Source: Branchinecta lynchi
Taxonomy: Eukaryota; Arthropoda; Branchiopoda; Anostraca; Branchinectidae
Assembly: GCA_023053575.1 (NCBI GenBank)
Contig: JAKZAP010000014.1
Coordinates: 248,001 to 312,000 of the forward strand
Length of the DNA: 64,000 nucleotides
Reading direction: 5' to 3'
The position numbers were made by a program, and so were the translations under genes. Below are positions 24,880 to 35,932 of the stretch, in pieces (position 1 is the stretch's first letter; each line of letters opens with the position of its first letter). The notes under the pieces are model-generated. The model was not told the DNA's origin. It did no database searches and saw only the letters and a program-made list of their open reading frames with translations.

Positions 24880-25229
24880 AATATTATTAACGCGCTTAAG
24901 GAGAGGAAATAGTGCAGTATAAAAAAAAAAAGGAAAAAGTTCACTGAGCTTTCAATAATTTAGTAAATGCACAAGATCAAAAAATAAACAATTAAAAGAA
25001 GAAAAAAACAAAAAAAAGGGACTAATCGGGTCTAAAAAATCTTCTTCCTAGATGGAGTGCGGAGAAATGGTCAAGGGCAGAAACGTGAAGGTCCTGGGCA
25101 ATTGAAGATAACTTTGCACAAGGGTCAGAAAGCAAAAAAGTTGCAGTTATACGGGAATCCCTATAACGTCGAGGAAGGTACAAGAGAAATTTACAATACT
25201 TGAAATAATAAGTTCTGATGCGTTTTAAA

Positions 25230-27039
25230 TCTTTTAGCCTCAGAATACCAAAAATCCGGAAAGGTTGCAGACAGAGGGAGAACAGAAACTATTATATAAA
25301 CTACCAAACGCTTTTCTGTTATACCTTCCTCTATTTGGAACTATCTTTCCATATCCGACACGAATGGAATCGTGAACAGCCGAAACAGCGTTATCGCCAA
25401 TTTTTTTTAGAGACTGTGCTATGAACATGCCAAGCCATTTTACGGTAGGGGAATTGGGGAGTTTTTCATTTTGAAAAGAAATACCGGAATCTTTTGGGCT
25501 GTTGAATTTCAGATACTGACATTTAGAAATGTTAACAGAAAGGCCAATTTGAGAAAGACCCTGACAAATCGTTTTTATGTTAGATTCTAACCCACTTTTA
25601 GTTCGACTGATTAATAGAATGTCGTCTGCATGTAATTAATACTTAGGTCTCCAAGAAAAAATGTTGGCAATAAACCTGAGAGGCATTCATAAATGGCACT
25701 TTTAAGAACAAAGGGAGATAGGACTCTACCCTGTGGTACCCCCTTGCTCACAGGAATGGATTCCGAAACAGCCCCTGACCATTTCGCCCGAACAATCGCG
25801 TTACGGTACCAAAACCTTAAAACAGAAACAATGGAAGCATTAACACCCTGACGCAACAAAGAAAGTAGAGCCTGTGAATGTACTACATTATCGAAAGCTC
25901 CAGAAATGTCGATTGCACAAAGATGAACGGCAAATTTTCCAACAGTCGCCTACTTGAGAATTGTAGACAGAACTCTATGAGCATGGTTGCAACTGAGTCT
26001 TTTTTGGAAACCAAATTGGAAGTCGCCGAACTGGCACTTCGACGTAATCTCTGGCACTAAAAGATATTCAAAAATTTTGCTAAAGATGCAAGACACTGTT
26101 ATTGGCCGGAAAGAGCTGCACTGGTTTTGATTTTTTCCTTTTTTTATAATTGACGTAATAGTTCCAGAAAGAAAACTGTCTCGAACTATAGACGTTGCCA
26201 AAATCATCTGTAATAGCAGCTGTATCTGGAAGATGAGTTCCGGAGAGCTGAACTTGAAGTGGCTAGAGCAGAGACCGTCGCTGTCAATGGAGGTGCTTTT
26301 CAGTCGGTGTATAGCTTTTATGACTCCGTCTCTGGTGACGGTGTAGACTTTTGACTGTTTCATTTTGTTCGGAAGAAGTTTTGAAAGGCGCTCGCCAAAA
26401 AAACGTTGAAGTAGGCCATCACTAGAGCTGAAAACAGAAGAATAGTGGTGCAACCAGTCCTTCATCTGAAGTGGCGACGGAAGTGGAGGAGTGGTTCAAG
26501 GTTCAAGGTTTAATTTACACTTCTGTATAAAATCAAAATAAATAGGGTCAAGCCGGGGACACAAGGTCGGTTTTGTCAGAACGCAAAACCGATGCCCAAT
26601 CCTTCTTATTAGTCGGGAAATCCAAACCCTTAATGCGTATTGACCTAAGGGCCTTTTTGAAATTGCGCTTGGTTTTTTGCTTCAGGTCAAAGACAGTCCC
26701 ATGCATAGGGCGACCGCAGGCATTCCATATTTGGTACCAAGTCCGAGCACGGCTTTTAACTTTTTTTATTTCCGGGTCGATTTTCCACAAAGGTTTCCTT
26801 GTCCCTATCTTGACACGCTCGAGAGGGACAGCCATTTCTTCAGCTTGTTTTAGACACCATACAATCTGATTGTAATAAGAGTTGATATCGAGACGGGCTG
26901 ACTGATGGGGTACCAGGGTCTGGAGCAAATGGAAAGGTATTCTTATCGTGGACAGAAGCGTAGTTAGGTACTGTAAAAATATCACTTTGTTGCACCTGTC
27001 CCAGTTGCGCTTTTCACGCCATTTAGGGGGAGTGTTCAA
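25230..27039 (-). pseudogene. Decayed LINE reverse transcriptase
   Basis: On the minus strand, 27039-26548 encodes a Lys/Arg-rich linker of the kind between endonuclease and RT. From 26465 to 25950 come RT landmarks: SIDSDGLCSSHFKFS, then FRPITVSCIFSKIFEYLL, then QFGFQKRLSCNHAHR. One frame over, near 25930-25870, is AIDISGAFDNVVHS (motif A, with the catalytic Asp), then VPQGRVLSPF (motif B), then ADDILLIS near 25620 (motif C, preceded by His rather than Tyr), and a C-terminal part continuing to about 25240. At least three frame changes make it inactive. About 75 bp at 26496-26570, ending in two AACCTTG-type repeats on the minus strand, looks like an inserted retroposon tail. CR1- or Rex-like placement is a guess. 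Confidence 0.8.
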
Positions 27040-27040
27040 T

Positions 27041-27470
27041 TGAAGGTGTTGTTGGAGATCTAGGCACGAAATAGTGTAAAATTAATTGGTCATAACACTT
27101 AATTTCTAACTGAAAAGGTTTTATTCTTGAAAGAGTTATGCGCTATCTGTTATGAAACTTCTGACAGTGTAGTCACTGATAACCGATTTCATCCAACAAA
27201 CTTTCTCTTTCAGATTTTGCACCTGTATGAGCTTGTCCTTCCACGCTCGAAATATTTACGAACTAAAAATGTAGGCCACTTCCGAAAAATTAAATAAAAA
27301 TGTCCGCTTCCTCGCAAGACACCATTTTCCTACTTTCCACAGGCGTCGAGAATTGCATCATAAACCCTGAAAATGCAGGCCTCTGTTGGTTCAAATTTTC
27401 CAGGTCTGCATGAATTTTGGGCTGTCGTGCAAGCAGCGCACACTCTGAACGCCATTACTAGAGCCCCGGG
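27041..27470. other. No gene recognised; interspersed repeat fragment
   Basis: The block at about 27410-27465 (GGGCTGTCG..., CTCTGAACGCCATTACTAGAG) resembles 59560-59605, so part of this is an interspersed repeat. Nothing else recognised. Confidence 0.45.
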
Positions 27471-27820
27471 TGACACGACGGTACGTCGAACGACACTACG
27501 TGGACACGTCACTACGAGGATAAAATCCGACACTACGTCGAAAATCAAAAAGTGTCTACGTAGTGTCGGTACCTGTACCGTCGTGTCTATGTAGTGTCGG
27601 TACTTGTACCGTCGTGTCCATGTAGTGTCGGTACCTGTACCGTCATGTCCAAAGTAGTGCCGGTCTTCGTACCGTCGTGTCTCTGTAGTGACGTGTCCAT
27701 GTACTGACGCTTTTTTCGTTTCGATGTAGTGTCGTGTCCATGTACTGACGCTTTTTTCGTTTCGATGTAGTGTCGTTTCTTCGTACTGTCGCCTGTGTGT
27801 TTTGTCTCTGTAGTGTCGCC
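27471..27820. repeat. Palindromic minisatellite, locus 1
   Basis: Tandem variants of a motif of about 24-31 bp (GACACTACGTAGACACGACG, or its complement). A short left arm (27471-27540) carries one orientation and a longer right arm carries the opposite, with the centre near 27545 at GAAAATCAAAAAGTG. The central 100 bp is nearly the same as in locus 2 (31200-31350). Confidence 0.9.
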
Positions 27821-28856
27821 AGTCTGTTGATATTCTACAGCGTTTCTATTTTAAGGAATATAGGATGTATTGCTAGCTAGCTTCACTTTTGTTTCCTGGT
27901 TTGAGTCAGCCCATGTTCGTAGTCATGTTCGGCGCCCGGACAGTAGATGGTGCTATGGGTTTGCGGAAGCCGTTTTATATATAATGAAAAGCTTGACGGT
28001 AGGAATCGGATTGTATGTCTCTGAGCTTGAGCATGCGTGGGTTAGTAGTTTGGGGTTGGGAAGATATGGTAGGATGGTTGAAATTCTGACCAGACTTACG
28101 ATTCACCAGCAACATTTCTTCCCCTAGGCTAGCTTAGGGATTCCGCATGCGATCATATCCAGTCGGTTTTTCTTGAAATCAGTCGATTTTTTTTCAAAAC
28201 TTTCGTTTTTTCCGGCAAAAATATTCGGTAAAAATGACCGCCATTTGGTAAAAACCTTGCCCCCCCCCCCCAAAAAAAAAAAATCTTTTGGCTAGTAACG
28301 CCTCTGATCCTGAATATCGTCAAGTGAATTGTAAATCACAGTCTACTGATTGTCCCCAGAGTCACCAAGGGTCACATCCCGAGGACTTATAATCCTCATC
28401 GGTCAACACAATGAATATACCCACCAATATGCTTTTAAAACGGAATGTTCTAAAAAAGATAATCACATGATCAAAAGCTATTCTTCAGCGTGTTAAAAAC
28501 AACAACAAAATAATATCGGAAGAAGGGACTAAATTGACTTTGCAGTCAGTTGAACTTTTTCCTTTTCAATCGTTGACATCGTGACGGATGAAAACTTGGA
28601 ACAATATCTTATACAATCTAGTTGGTATTAGAAAGCTATGCGTAACTTTCCAGGATTAAATTACCATAGATGACACTAAAAATTATTATGAAACTACCTC
28701 ATTGTTTACATTTTCATTTGTATCCGTCGCGTAAACAGTTAATCCTAAGTTAGAGCGATAGACCATCGACACAAACTTTCTTACCGTCAGATTTATAGAA
28801 ATCGAATACAACGTGCACCCATTTGCAAAAATGTCTAGACCCTCGTGAACCGATTC
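27821..28856. other. No gene recognised; mixed interspersed sequence
   Basis: It includes a C13 run followed by an A11 run near 28261-28283. The block at 28305-28420 (CCTGAATATCGTCAAGT ... TATAATCCTCATCGG) recurs at 29583-29600 joined to 30300-30350, where a MITE splits it. The frame at 27870-28127 shows no motifs. Confidence 0.5.
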
Positions 28857-29140
28857 CTACTTACAAGTCCCTCTTCCGTGATGGACATCAAGTTCACAGA
28901 AAACAAATAATGGGTAGGCCTACACCAGCTAGCAGAAGCTGCAAAGCCCTCATCGCTGAAGATGATTGTAACATAACAGCCGGTCATTGCTTACAAGTCC
29001 TTTGCATATCTTACCACTGGAACCAAATTGTTCTTACCATCGAATACACCGGAAACAAATAACAGTTACACCAACTAGCAAAAGGTGCAAACCCCTCATT
29101 ACCGAAGATGATTATGAGCTAACAGTAGACTGTTTGCTTA
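28857..29140 (+). repeat. Tandem ~135-bp repeat, two copies plus part
   Basis: Blocks CTTACAAGTCC, AAACAAATAA, ACACCA-CTAGCA-AAG and CTGAAGATGATT recur in the same order at 28857-28988 and 28989-29127, with the beginning of a third copy after that. The overlapping open frames are repeats of each other. Confidence 0.75.
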
Positions 29141-29582
29141 GAAGTCCCCTACATGTCTCACAACTGATATCGCCTATTTTTGGTTTCAGTGTGTACCTTA
29201 CTACTGAAGTTGTCAACCCCTTGAAATTTTCAAACTGGTGTATCTCATGAAGGAATTTTTGTCCCAAGAAATGGTTGACATATACTTTGATCAACTCATC
29301 CACGGCTATCGATTGCCGTCAAAAAAAATTCTACCTGTCTTAGTTCAAAAGTTGGCCAACTTTCTAACGTCACCACTTAGAAAGGAGCAAAGGATAAGCT
29401 CTAGTTTCTTTAGCAATGAGATAACTTGTTAAGGGGCAGTTTAAGAGGCATATCTGATACCATTTCTCTACCGCAAACCCAAATGCAAAAAAACGAAACA
29501 ATAGATGGCAGCACTTTCGGAACCGTGTGAAAAAGCCACTTTTTTGTTTCTGTAGGTTTTTCTATCTATCACTTTCTGATTA
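29141..29582. other. No gene recognised
   Basis: The frame at 29238-29432 has no motif or splice context. Otherwise AT-rich and featureless. Confidence 0.4.
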
Positions 29583-29602
29583 TCCTGAATATCGTCAAGT
29601 TA

Positions 29603-30287
29603 TAGCTTGTTACACGGGGCCGAAACAGCGGCCAATCCTCGATTATCGGCTGATTTAAGCGCGTACTTACCGGTTGAAAAAAACAAAACAGCGGTCGATC
29701 TTCCAAATAGGCGCGTATTATTGAGATAAGGTGAATTCTCGGAATGCGACCTTTGATGTCTCAAGGGATAGTATACAAACCGTATTTAGGGGAATTAGGT
29801 CAAACTTGGTGAGTGTTAGGTCAATACAGTTCAAATTCTGTCAGACCGATGTTGGACACAGCATGGTTTTTCATCCGAGGATTACTAAACGATTTCGAAA
29901 ATGGTACATCAGCGGATGTTCTGTTTATGCTTGATTTTCCCATTCAGCCCTCACTAAAAAGTGACTAAACAATAATAAAAGTTGCATTCTGTTTTCGTAT
30001 TATTTATTTTATAGATAATTATCCCTCTCATATATATTCTCATATAAACATGAAAATATGTAAATTAATTTTATTTGCTTTATGAGTTAAAATTGCTAAG
30101 TCGCCTGAAATCTGTCAACTATTTGGCTGACCCACAAGATGTTTTGCGTTAATTTCATAGATTCTGTTACAAACAAAGAGAATATTCGAAATTTCGGAAG
30201 TTTTGCAGTTTTGCAACAGTTGATACGTCGTATTGAGCAGGTCAGCCGCTATATACGCGTTTATTTCGGTCCCGTGTGAACAAGCTT
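29603..30287. mobile_element. 685-bp PIF/Harbinger-like MITE
   Basis: Inverted ends of about 22 bp: the left reads AGCTTGTTACACGGGGCCGA and the right is nearly its complement (TCGGTCCCGTGTGAACAAGCT minus mismatches). TTA directly flanks both sides (29600-29602, 30288-30290). The flanks join into the same order as the uninterrupted paralogue at 28305-28420. No transposase is encoded, so it is non-autonomous. A 3-bp TTA target duplication is typical of PIF/Harbinger; the superfamily is inferred from that. Confidence 0.85.
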
Positions 30288-30489
30288 TTACATTGAAAAC
30301 CCTAAATTACAGTCTGCTGGTCATCCCAAAGGGTTTATAATCCTCATCGATCGTGAAACCCGTGAAAATGATGAAAACCCGATGAAAAACCGTGATGAAA
30401 ATCCGCACGTGGCTGAGTTTGGATTATTTTTTAACCGCTAATTACACGCGTATCATCTTTGAATTCCGCCAGCGCTCCTAGCAGATAGG

Positions 30490-30800
30490 CTGCTGGCAAG
30501 AGCTTACAGACTCGCTCCCCCCACAAAGGCCGGATTGGGTTCGGACTCCTAAAGAGACGCAACTAGAATCCTAGCTCTTAGTTCCGACCAAGTTTGGTTT
30601 GGACCCGACCATCTTTTCGGGTCTATTTGCTGATCATTGAATTCTGGAAAGCCCCCGCCCTCCCCTAACCTATGGGTCGGATCGCAACCGGACTTGTTTC
30701 TGTCTATTTCAGGCCCTAAGCTTTATTTGGGTACAAAATTTCATAGTCCTCGCTTTCTCATGAGGGCCCGAAATCGAGATCCCGCAGACGCACAAACCAA
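30490..30800 (+). repeat. Diverged copy of the C-rich satellite family
   Basis: Blocks such as CTCCCCCCACAAAGGCCGG, CCAAGTTTGGTTTGG, GGGTCGGATCGC and AAAATTTCATAGTCCTCGC follow the monomer order of 18980-22190. Confidence 0.7.
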
Positions 30801-30989
30801 AGCCAAATTTTAACAGATAGCAGAGACAAGGTTGGGGTGTCATCTAGCGACTTTAAATCAAGTGTTGGCGTACGCAAGGGGGAGCAGGCAGAAACTTTAT
30901 TGTTATTTTGAACTTAAACATGTAAAAAAAAAAAAAAATCCTGGACAGTATCCTAAGCTGGAATTTCGACATGGAAGAGACACAAATTT

Positions 30990-31503
30990 CCGACACTACA
31001 GGGACACGACGCTACATGGACACGTCAGAACGAAGAAAAACAAAGGCACGACACTACGAAGACACGTCACTACGTCGAAAACGAAAAGGCGTCACTACAT
31101 AGACACGACGGTATGTCGAACGACGCTACGTAGACACGACGGTACATCGAACGACACTACGTAGACACGACGGTACATCGAACGACACTACGTAGACACG
31201 ACGGTACGTCGAACGACACTACGTGGACACGTCACTATGAGGACAAAATCCGACACTACGTCGAAAATCAAAAAGTGTCTACCTAGTGTTGGTACCTGTA
31301 CCTTCGTGTCTATGTAGTGTCGGTACTTGTACCTTCGTGTCCATGTAGCGTCGGTACCTGTACCGTCGTGTCCATGTAGTGTCGGTCTTCGTACCGTCGT
31401 GTCCATGTAGTGTCGGTCTTCGTACCGTCGTGTCTCTGTAGTGACGTGTCCATGTACTGACGCTTTTTTTCGTTCCGATGTAGTGTCGTGTCTACGTAGA
31501 GAC
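30990..31503. repeat. Palindromic minisatellite, locus 2 (hairpin of tandem repeats)
   Basis: The left arm (about 30990-31262) is a run of GACACTACGTAGACACGACG-type repeats. The right arm (31272-31503) is the same motif in inverted orientation (GTACCGTCGTGTCCATGTAG), with a short unpaired centre. The transcript of either strand would fold into a long hairpin. Open frames on both strands (30832-31164, 31188-31550) are translations of the repeat and not genes. Confidence 0.9.
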
Positions 31504-32189
31504 ATCATCCCATACTCCATGCCCGTCTCGATGTAGTTTTCCGATATCAACCCCCATGTCTGAAACTAACGTTCAATATCTGTTGCAACCCTTTTAAATG
31601 CAATCTGTCAACGAAATATAACACTGAAAAGAGTATTAACAGACAAATCCTCATAAAGTTCAACAGAAGGACGCGGAAACATGCACCATAATATACATGT
31701 ACTTCAAGAGTGCACCACAGTGACCTCTGTACTCCGGCGGTTGAATTAATTTACTCTCAATCCAAATTAATTTTATTATTTCAGTCAGGGGGCGTCGTTT
31801 CGCGAAAACTAGGGGGCAGCAGATTCCTTGACTCCGAAAAGTCTAAGTATGCTGAGGGACCTTCTCATTCTGTCCTAATTATGTCAAATCCCTCTGTTTT
31901 TCGCCGATTTTACAAGTTTCCATGGGTTGCTGACCCCCCCCCCCCCTTGCGCGGCCTACCACATAACCCTGCCCCCCCCCCCCTCTACATGACGCTATAG
32001 ACTCACCAGTAATCTCGTTAGGAAGTTTCGACATTCGAATTCGTGATTCCTCTAACCGCCTCTGTCAACAACAAATTGCTAACCATACGTCTTCAACTTG
32101 GTACTGAAGAATTCAGTAACTTGGCAATTCCTGTCCAATCTGGAAAAGAACAAATTACCACATTTAGAACCACCTTTAGAACCCTGCCG
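31504..32189. other. No gene recognised; C-runs
   Basis: Two C-runs (about 31936-31947 and 31974-31983) sit in a fragment related to the C-rich repeats. The frames here lack motifs. Confidence 0.4.
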
Positions 32190-32310
32190 AAGCTCCTCGG
32201 GCGGCTGGCGGAGCCCAATCAAGCGATCTGATTGGCTGCATAAGACCAGACTGATCCAGGGTGAATTCTCCTTATGCAGCGTCTTACAGCGCGCCCGAGG
32301 AAAAGAAAAA
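32190..32310. repeat. CCAAT-palindrome repeat family, copy 2
   Basis: Outer inverted ends CTCCTCGGGCG and CGCCCGAGGA flank CCAATCA, 7 nt, TGATTGG, with TTACAGCGCGCCCGAGGAAAAG on the right. This is the most compact copy and suggests a small element of roughly 110 bp. Confidence 0.75.
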
Positions 32311-32405
32311 TATGTAGCACTGTTCACACAAGTGGAATAAGGTGTGATAAGGCATGTACAGGTTCCACTTTTCCTCTTGGCACGCTTTTATAAGAGCTTG
32401 GTCAC

Positions 32406-32813
32406 ACCAAGAACAAATAATCAGATGTAACCTCCGTTGTTGGTCCCACACAGCGACTATGGATATCTCGGCAAAACTGAGCGAAGATCAAGGTGTTTGC
32501 TCTAGCTTTGAATTGATGTTAATACCCGTCTACTCTACTTCTGCCTTCGCCGTTGCTCACCGCAGAGCAAAAAGTGCAGGAGGCGCGCTAGTGGAGCGTG
32601 TCCAGATAACAAATCGGCTCTGACTTTGAATGATTCCTCTATGCGGCCTATGAGCGACACAGCTGTTTTTAGAGGTAATGAAACGTGATGTGCCACAAAG
32701 CTACTAACCTCCGCTCATTTGCAACGGGCAGGGTACGGGGAAATATTCGACTCCGCATGGTCATATTACAGAGATGTGGAGACCGAGGTCCTGTCTGATT
32801 ATTTGTTCTTGGT
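32406..32813. mobile_element. ~410-bp MITE-like element
   Basis: A perfect 20-bp inverted pair, ACCAAGAACAAATAATCAGA at 32406-32425 and its complement at 32794-32813, with weaker matching continuing inward. The interior encodes nothing recognisable. Exact ends and target duplication were not found. Confidence 0.6.
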
Positions 32814-34076
32814 CATGTCTGACTTTAATCTGCGCAGATTAGGCGCCAAAGTGGTGTCACTAGAACCAATAAGACAGCTAGGCTATTTGGGTTGCTTAAG
32901 TAGAAAAAGAACAAGATACACCTAATTTGAATTTTTTTTTCTTTTAAATTCGGGATATCAGTTAGAAAGAAAAATCATTTCGGATTATGCTACAGGAAAA
33001 TTGTTACAACCTGCTTTCTACGCTACGCTTGCGAGCGTAGTAAGCGCGTTAACTGCTCTCTGACGTGACTTGATCGATTAGCCCGTGACACGACATTTTC
33101 CGGAAAATAGAAAAATCCGTTCCAGCCTTGACACCACGAAGCTAGGATAGTGAAGTCATCCGTGTTAACAACGAGTCAACAATAAGTTAGGGTGGAACAC
33201 GCTCAAAATTTTGATTCAGTGATAAGTGTAATTTCTTGATAAGCATTATATACTAAACCGAAGTGGGAAGGTAAAACATCCCCCGACGCTTGAACCTCTG
33301 AGCTTTTATTACTTTCTGCAGCCTATTCAAATAGTATCTTTGGTTCTTACCCAGGAGGGTCTACCCAATAATTACTGAAAAAAACGACTGTTTATGAATG
33401 AATAAATTAAACTGCGAACCGGATTAGGAGAGACATGGTACAGTAAAGAGAAAAAATTGTGGTGGGATATACTTACATTCTTCAAACAGCGCGCAGGTAT
33501 CCGAGAGCACCTGAAAGGCAGAGAGCAGAAATGTGATAAGCTGGTGGTAACTTAGCTTTTCCGACAAAATGAGTTTAGACACAAAAACAGTTTTTGCACT
33601 ATTTCTCCCTGTGGTGTCAACATCTTTGCCAGATCATCGTAGAGGCCCCGTCGTAAACCACACTCTAGCTTTGGAACGGGGTATCCAGTATCTAACGTAT
33701 AGGACAGAGGGAATACACATTTCGGTATGTGAGCAATCTCAGTTCAACCGTTTATCACGGGGGTGCCGAGCCCTTCCTCCAGGGCATGGTAGACTTTACC
33801 CCCAAAAAATTAGGATTTGTGTATGACCCGACGAACGTGATAACTAGCTTTTGATATACTAACTTCCCAAACTTTGAGCACGATTACCTTGAAACTAGCA
33901 AAAAGTGACTTATCACCTTTGTGTGCTCAGTTCTTCAACTGAAAGAGAGTATCAGCCAGCGTTTTTTTTTTCTGATGGACACTAGTTTTTCCAAGGAGAG
34001 ACACACGGTACAGACTGAGCTACTAAGCTAAGGTTTGGTGGGGCTTCTTTAAAAGCTCCATTCTCACCTTACTTAC
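32814..34076. other. No gene recognised
   Basis: The frame at 33569-33826 (plus) lacks known motifs. CTACGCTTGCGAGCGTAG near 33020 is a small perfect hairpin. No repeat family recognised. Confidence 0.4.
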
Positions 34077-34295
34077 ATATCCCAGGCGGATGCCGTCTTC
34101 TCGACGAAGTTGTCATCGCATGAGCTGTGGTTGCCCCCACAACAAGTGTCCGAACCTGCTTCCTGTTTGTACCACTTTGAAAACTGAGAGCTCTTTCGTC
34201 CTTCGTCCCGGGAGCCTTGCCACTGCACCGCGCATAGCAATGTAGTACGTACTGCTCGCAGCAGGCAGATGAAAGTGTATCCAGTCCAAGCGCTG
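34077..34295 (-). CDS. Candidate internal exon, unknown gene
   Basis: On the minus strand a good acceptor (CTTTTCTTTCAG) and donor (|GTAAGT) bound 219 bp of GC-richer sequence. Two frames are open throughout: one is Cys/Ser-rich near its end (SDTCCGGNHSSCDDNF), the other contains ACCEQYVLHCYARCSGK. I recognise no family. An open frame extends right to about 34601 without a splice signal. It could be an exon of a host gene whose other exons I cannot see, or a chance pairing of splice sites. Confidence 0.3.
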
Positions 34296-34790
34296 CTGAA
34301 AGAAAAGAACTATTTGAGCTGTCGCGGCAGAAAAGAGGGCTTTTATGCAGTGACTGGGAAAAGTCTTGTAGTCGGTAGCCCTTTTGGGTAAAGCACCGAC
34401 AAACAGTTTCTCGTTCTGTTCCTTGTCGGTAAGTCGACCACCGGCAAACTTTTCTTTGGTCATTTGTCTGTTTGCAACCGGTAACTGCCCTTTTTGGTTG
34501 ATGTGCCTGCACACCTTATGACCGGAAAAAGCCGTTGGCAAACCAGGAACCTTGTTTCGTGTGTTGGTCTTTTCGGTATGGTGAATAAACTCGGTAAACA
34601 ATCCATCCGGGAAATAGTCCTTTTACTCAAGTGACTTACGGCTTTCAAATTCCCAACAATGTTACCTACCCCACACAACTCCGCCGACAGAAGATTGTAA
34701 TGGCTGCAAGGATCATATTCGTCATTCTGTCCATTTGGTTTGATGATGCCTTTCAAGAATATTTCCGTGATTAAATCCCCCTTCATATTC
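34296..34790. other. No gene recognised
   Basis: Minus-strand frames span part of this (to 34786) but have no motifs. Confidence 0.35.
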
Positions 34791-34990
34791 CTTCACCGTT
34801 GTCGGATCCGGTTCGACACATAAGTAGAATATATGGGGCATTTGCTCCTACCCTACCAGGCGTCAGTCGTTTAGCCATTTCGCAATTTACGTGTATCACA
34901 GTACAAAATTTGGACAGACCAACAGGAGTCAGAGACGGAAATCGGACAGACATTATGATCGCTATATGGCACTTAGAGCTAAGTTTAGAA
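34791..34990 (+). repeat. Fragment of the C-rich satellite family
   Basis: It starts with CACCGTTGTCGGATCCGG and ends with GATCGCTATATGGCACTTAG, the same end as the elements at 19150-19185 and 22150-22185, with a diverged interior. Confidence 0.65.
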
Positions 34991-35596
34991 GTGAAAAAAA
35001 CTTATTTGAGCAGGTTAGTGCAAAGCTACTGGGTCTATCACGAATTTTCTGGTTTGCTAGACTTTTGACTGCACGGCACATTTTCGGGCCCATGTGGCAA
35101 CCATTGATGCAGGGAGTAAATGAAAAATTCACACACTTTCCATATATTCCGAACAAATGATTATTACAACGGTTCTATGCTGCGTTAGCGGGGAACGTGC
35201 GCCGTTGTCGCGAAGGGTAAAAGTTGTGCTTTCCCCCTCCCCCACGAAAATGGGATATTTTCGCCATTGCTTATAGTTAATGATACAAACATTTACGAAT
35301 AAACACTCCCTCAAAGTCGTGCATACCAGACCGGTTAACCGCATGGGTGCGAGTGGTTTTGTTTAGAAAGCTGCCACTCTCGATAAACAGATCCCAGGAG
35401 TTGGTTTCTCCCGAGAGACCGATTCAGGCATAATCAGGGTAGTGTATTGGCTTTGACTGGCCACATGGAAGTCTAGGAAACTGAGCCCGATACTCGTTAT
35501 TGATTTTTTCGTTCGTACCTTTCTTTTGCTACTCCACTTTTGTTTGCTTCACTGGATAGGCAACTGGACTTCAAAACATAGCGCCCAATTTTTCAG
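34991..35596. other. No gene recognised
   Basis: No splice-bounded exon before 35597, no repeat identified. Confidence 0.4.
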
Positions 35597-35835
35597 CCAG
35601 AGATCTGTTAAAGTCTATCGCGAAAAGGGTACAACAGCACAATGGTACAATTCACTGCCTTAAACTTGCTTCCGTGCCACGACAAATTTCTGACCTTACA
35701 GATAGATTGAAGTTTTTCAAAACTGTTAACTCGACAACTGGTGAAGTCGTCAATTCAATTTTATTTGAATGTCTTAGCGAGAATGCCAACCAATCAGATG
35801 TCCAAAGAAGGATATGCAAACTCTCACCCACTTAA
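35597..35835 (+). CDS. Candidate terminal exon, unknown gene
   Basis: The acceptor CCCAATTTTTCAG is followed by 78 open codons to TAA at 35833-35835. The translation begins RDLLKSIAKRVQQHNG and contains ISDLTDRLKFFKTVNST. Codon use looks coding. No family recognised. It lies about 70 bp before the truncated LINE and could be a host 3' exon next to which the LINE inserted; no upstream partner exon was found. Confidence 0.35.
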
Positions 35836-35932
35836 GAATGGTTCTAACGGAGGACTATAGGACCTGGAATATTCTGTAGGAGCTGCGCGCTTTTTTTAAA
35901 CTTTTAGCTGCACTCTCTGGAAAATATGCTCA

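Noticed and set aside
27471..31503. CRISPR-like array
   Set aside because: Repeats are contiguous and inverted, without unique spacers of constant length, in a eukaryotic context.
30832..31550. Repetitive open frames on both strands (HGHV, RRHD repeats)
   Set aside because: Reading of a short tandem motif free of stops; both strands are open for the same reason.
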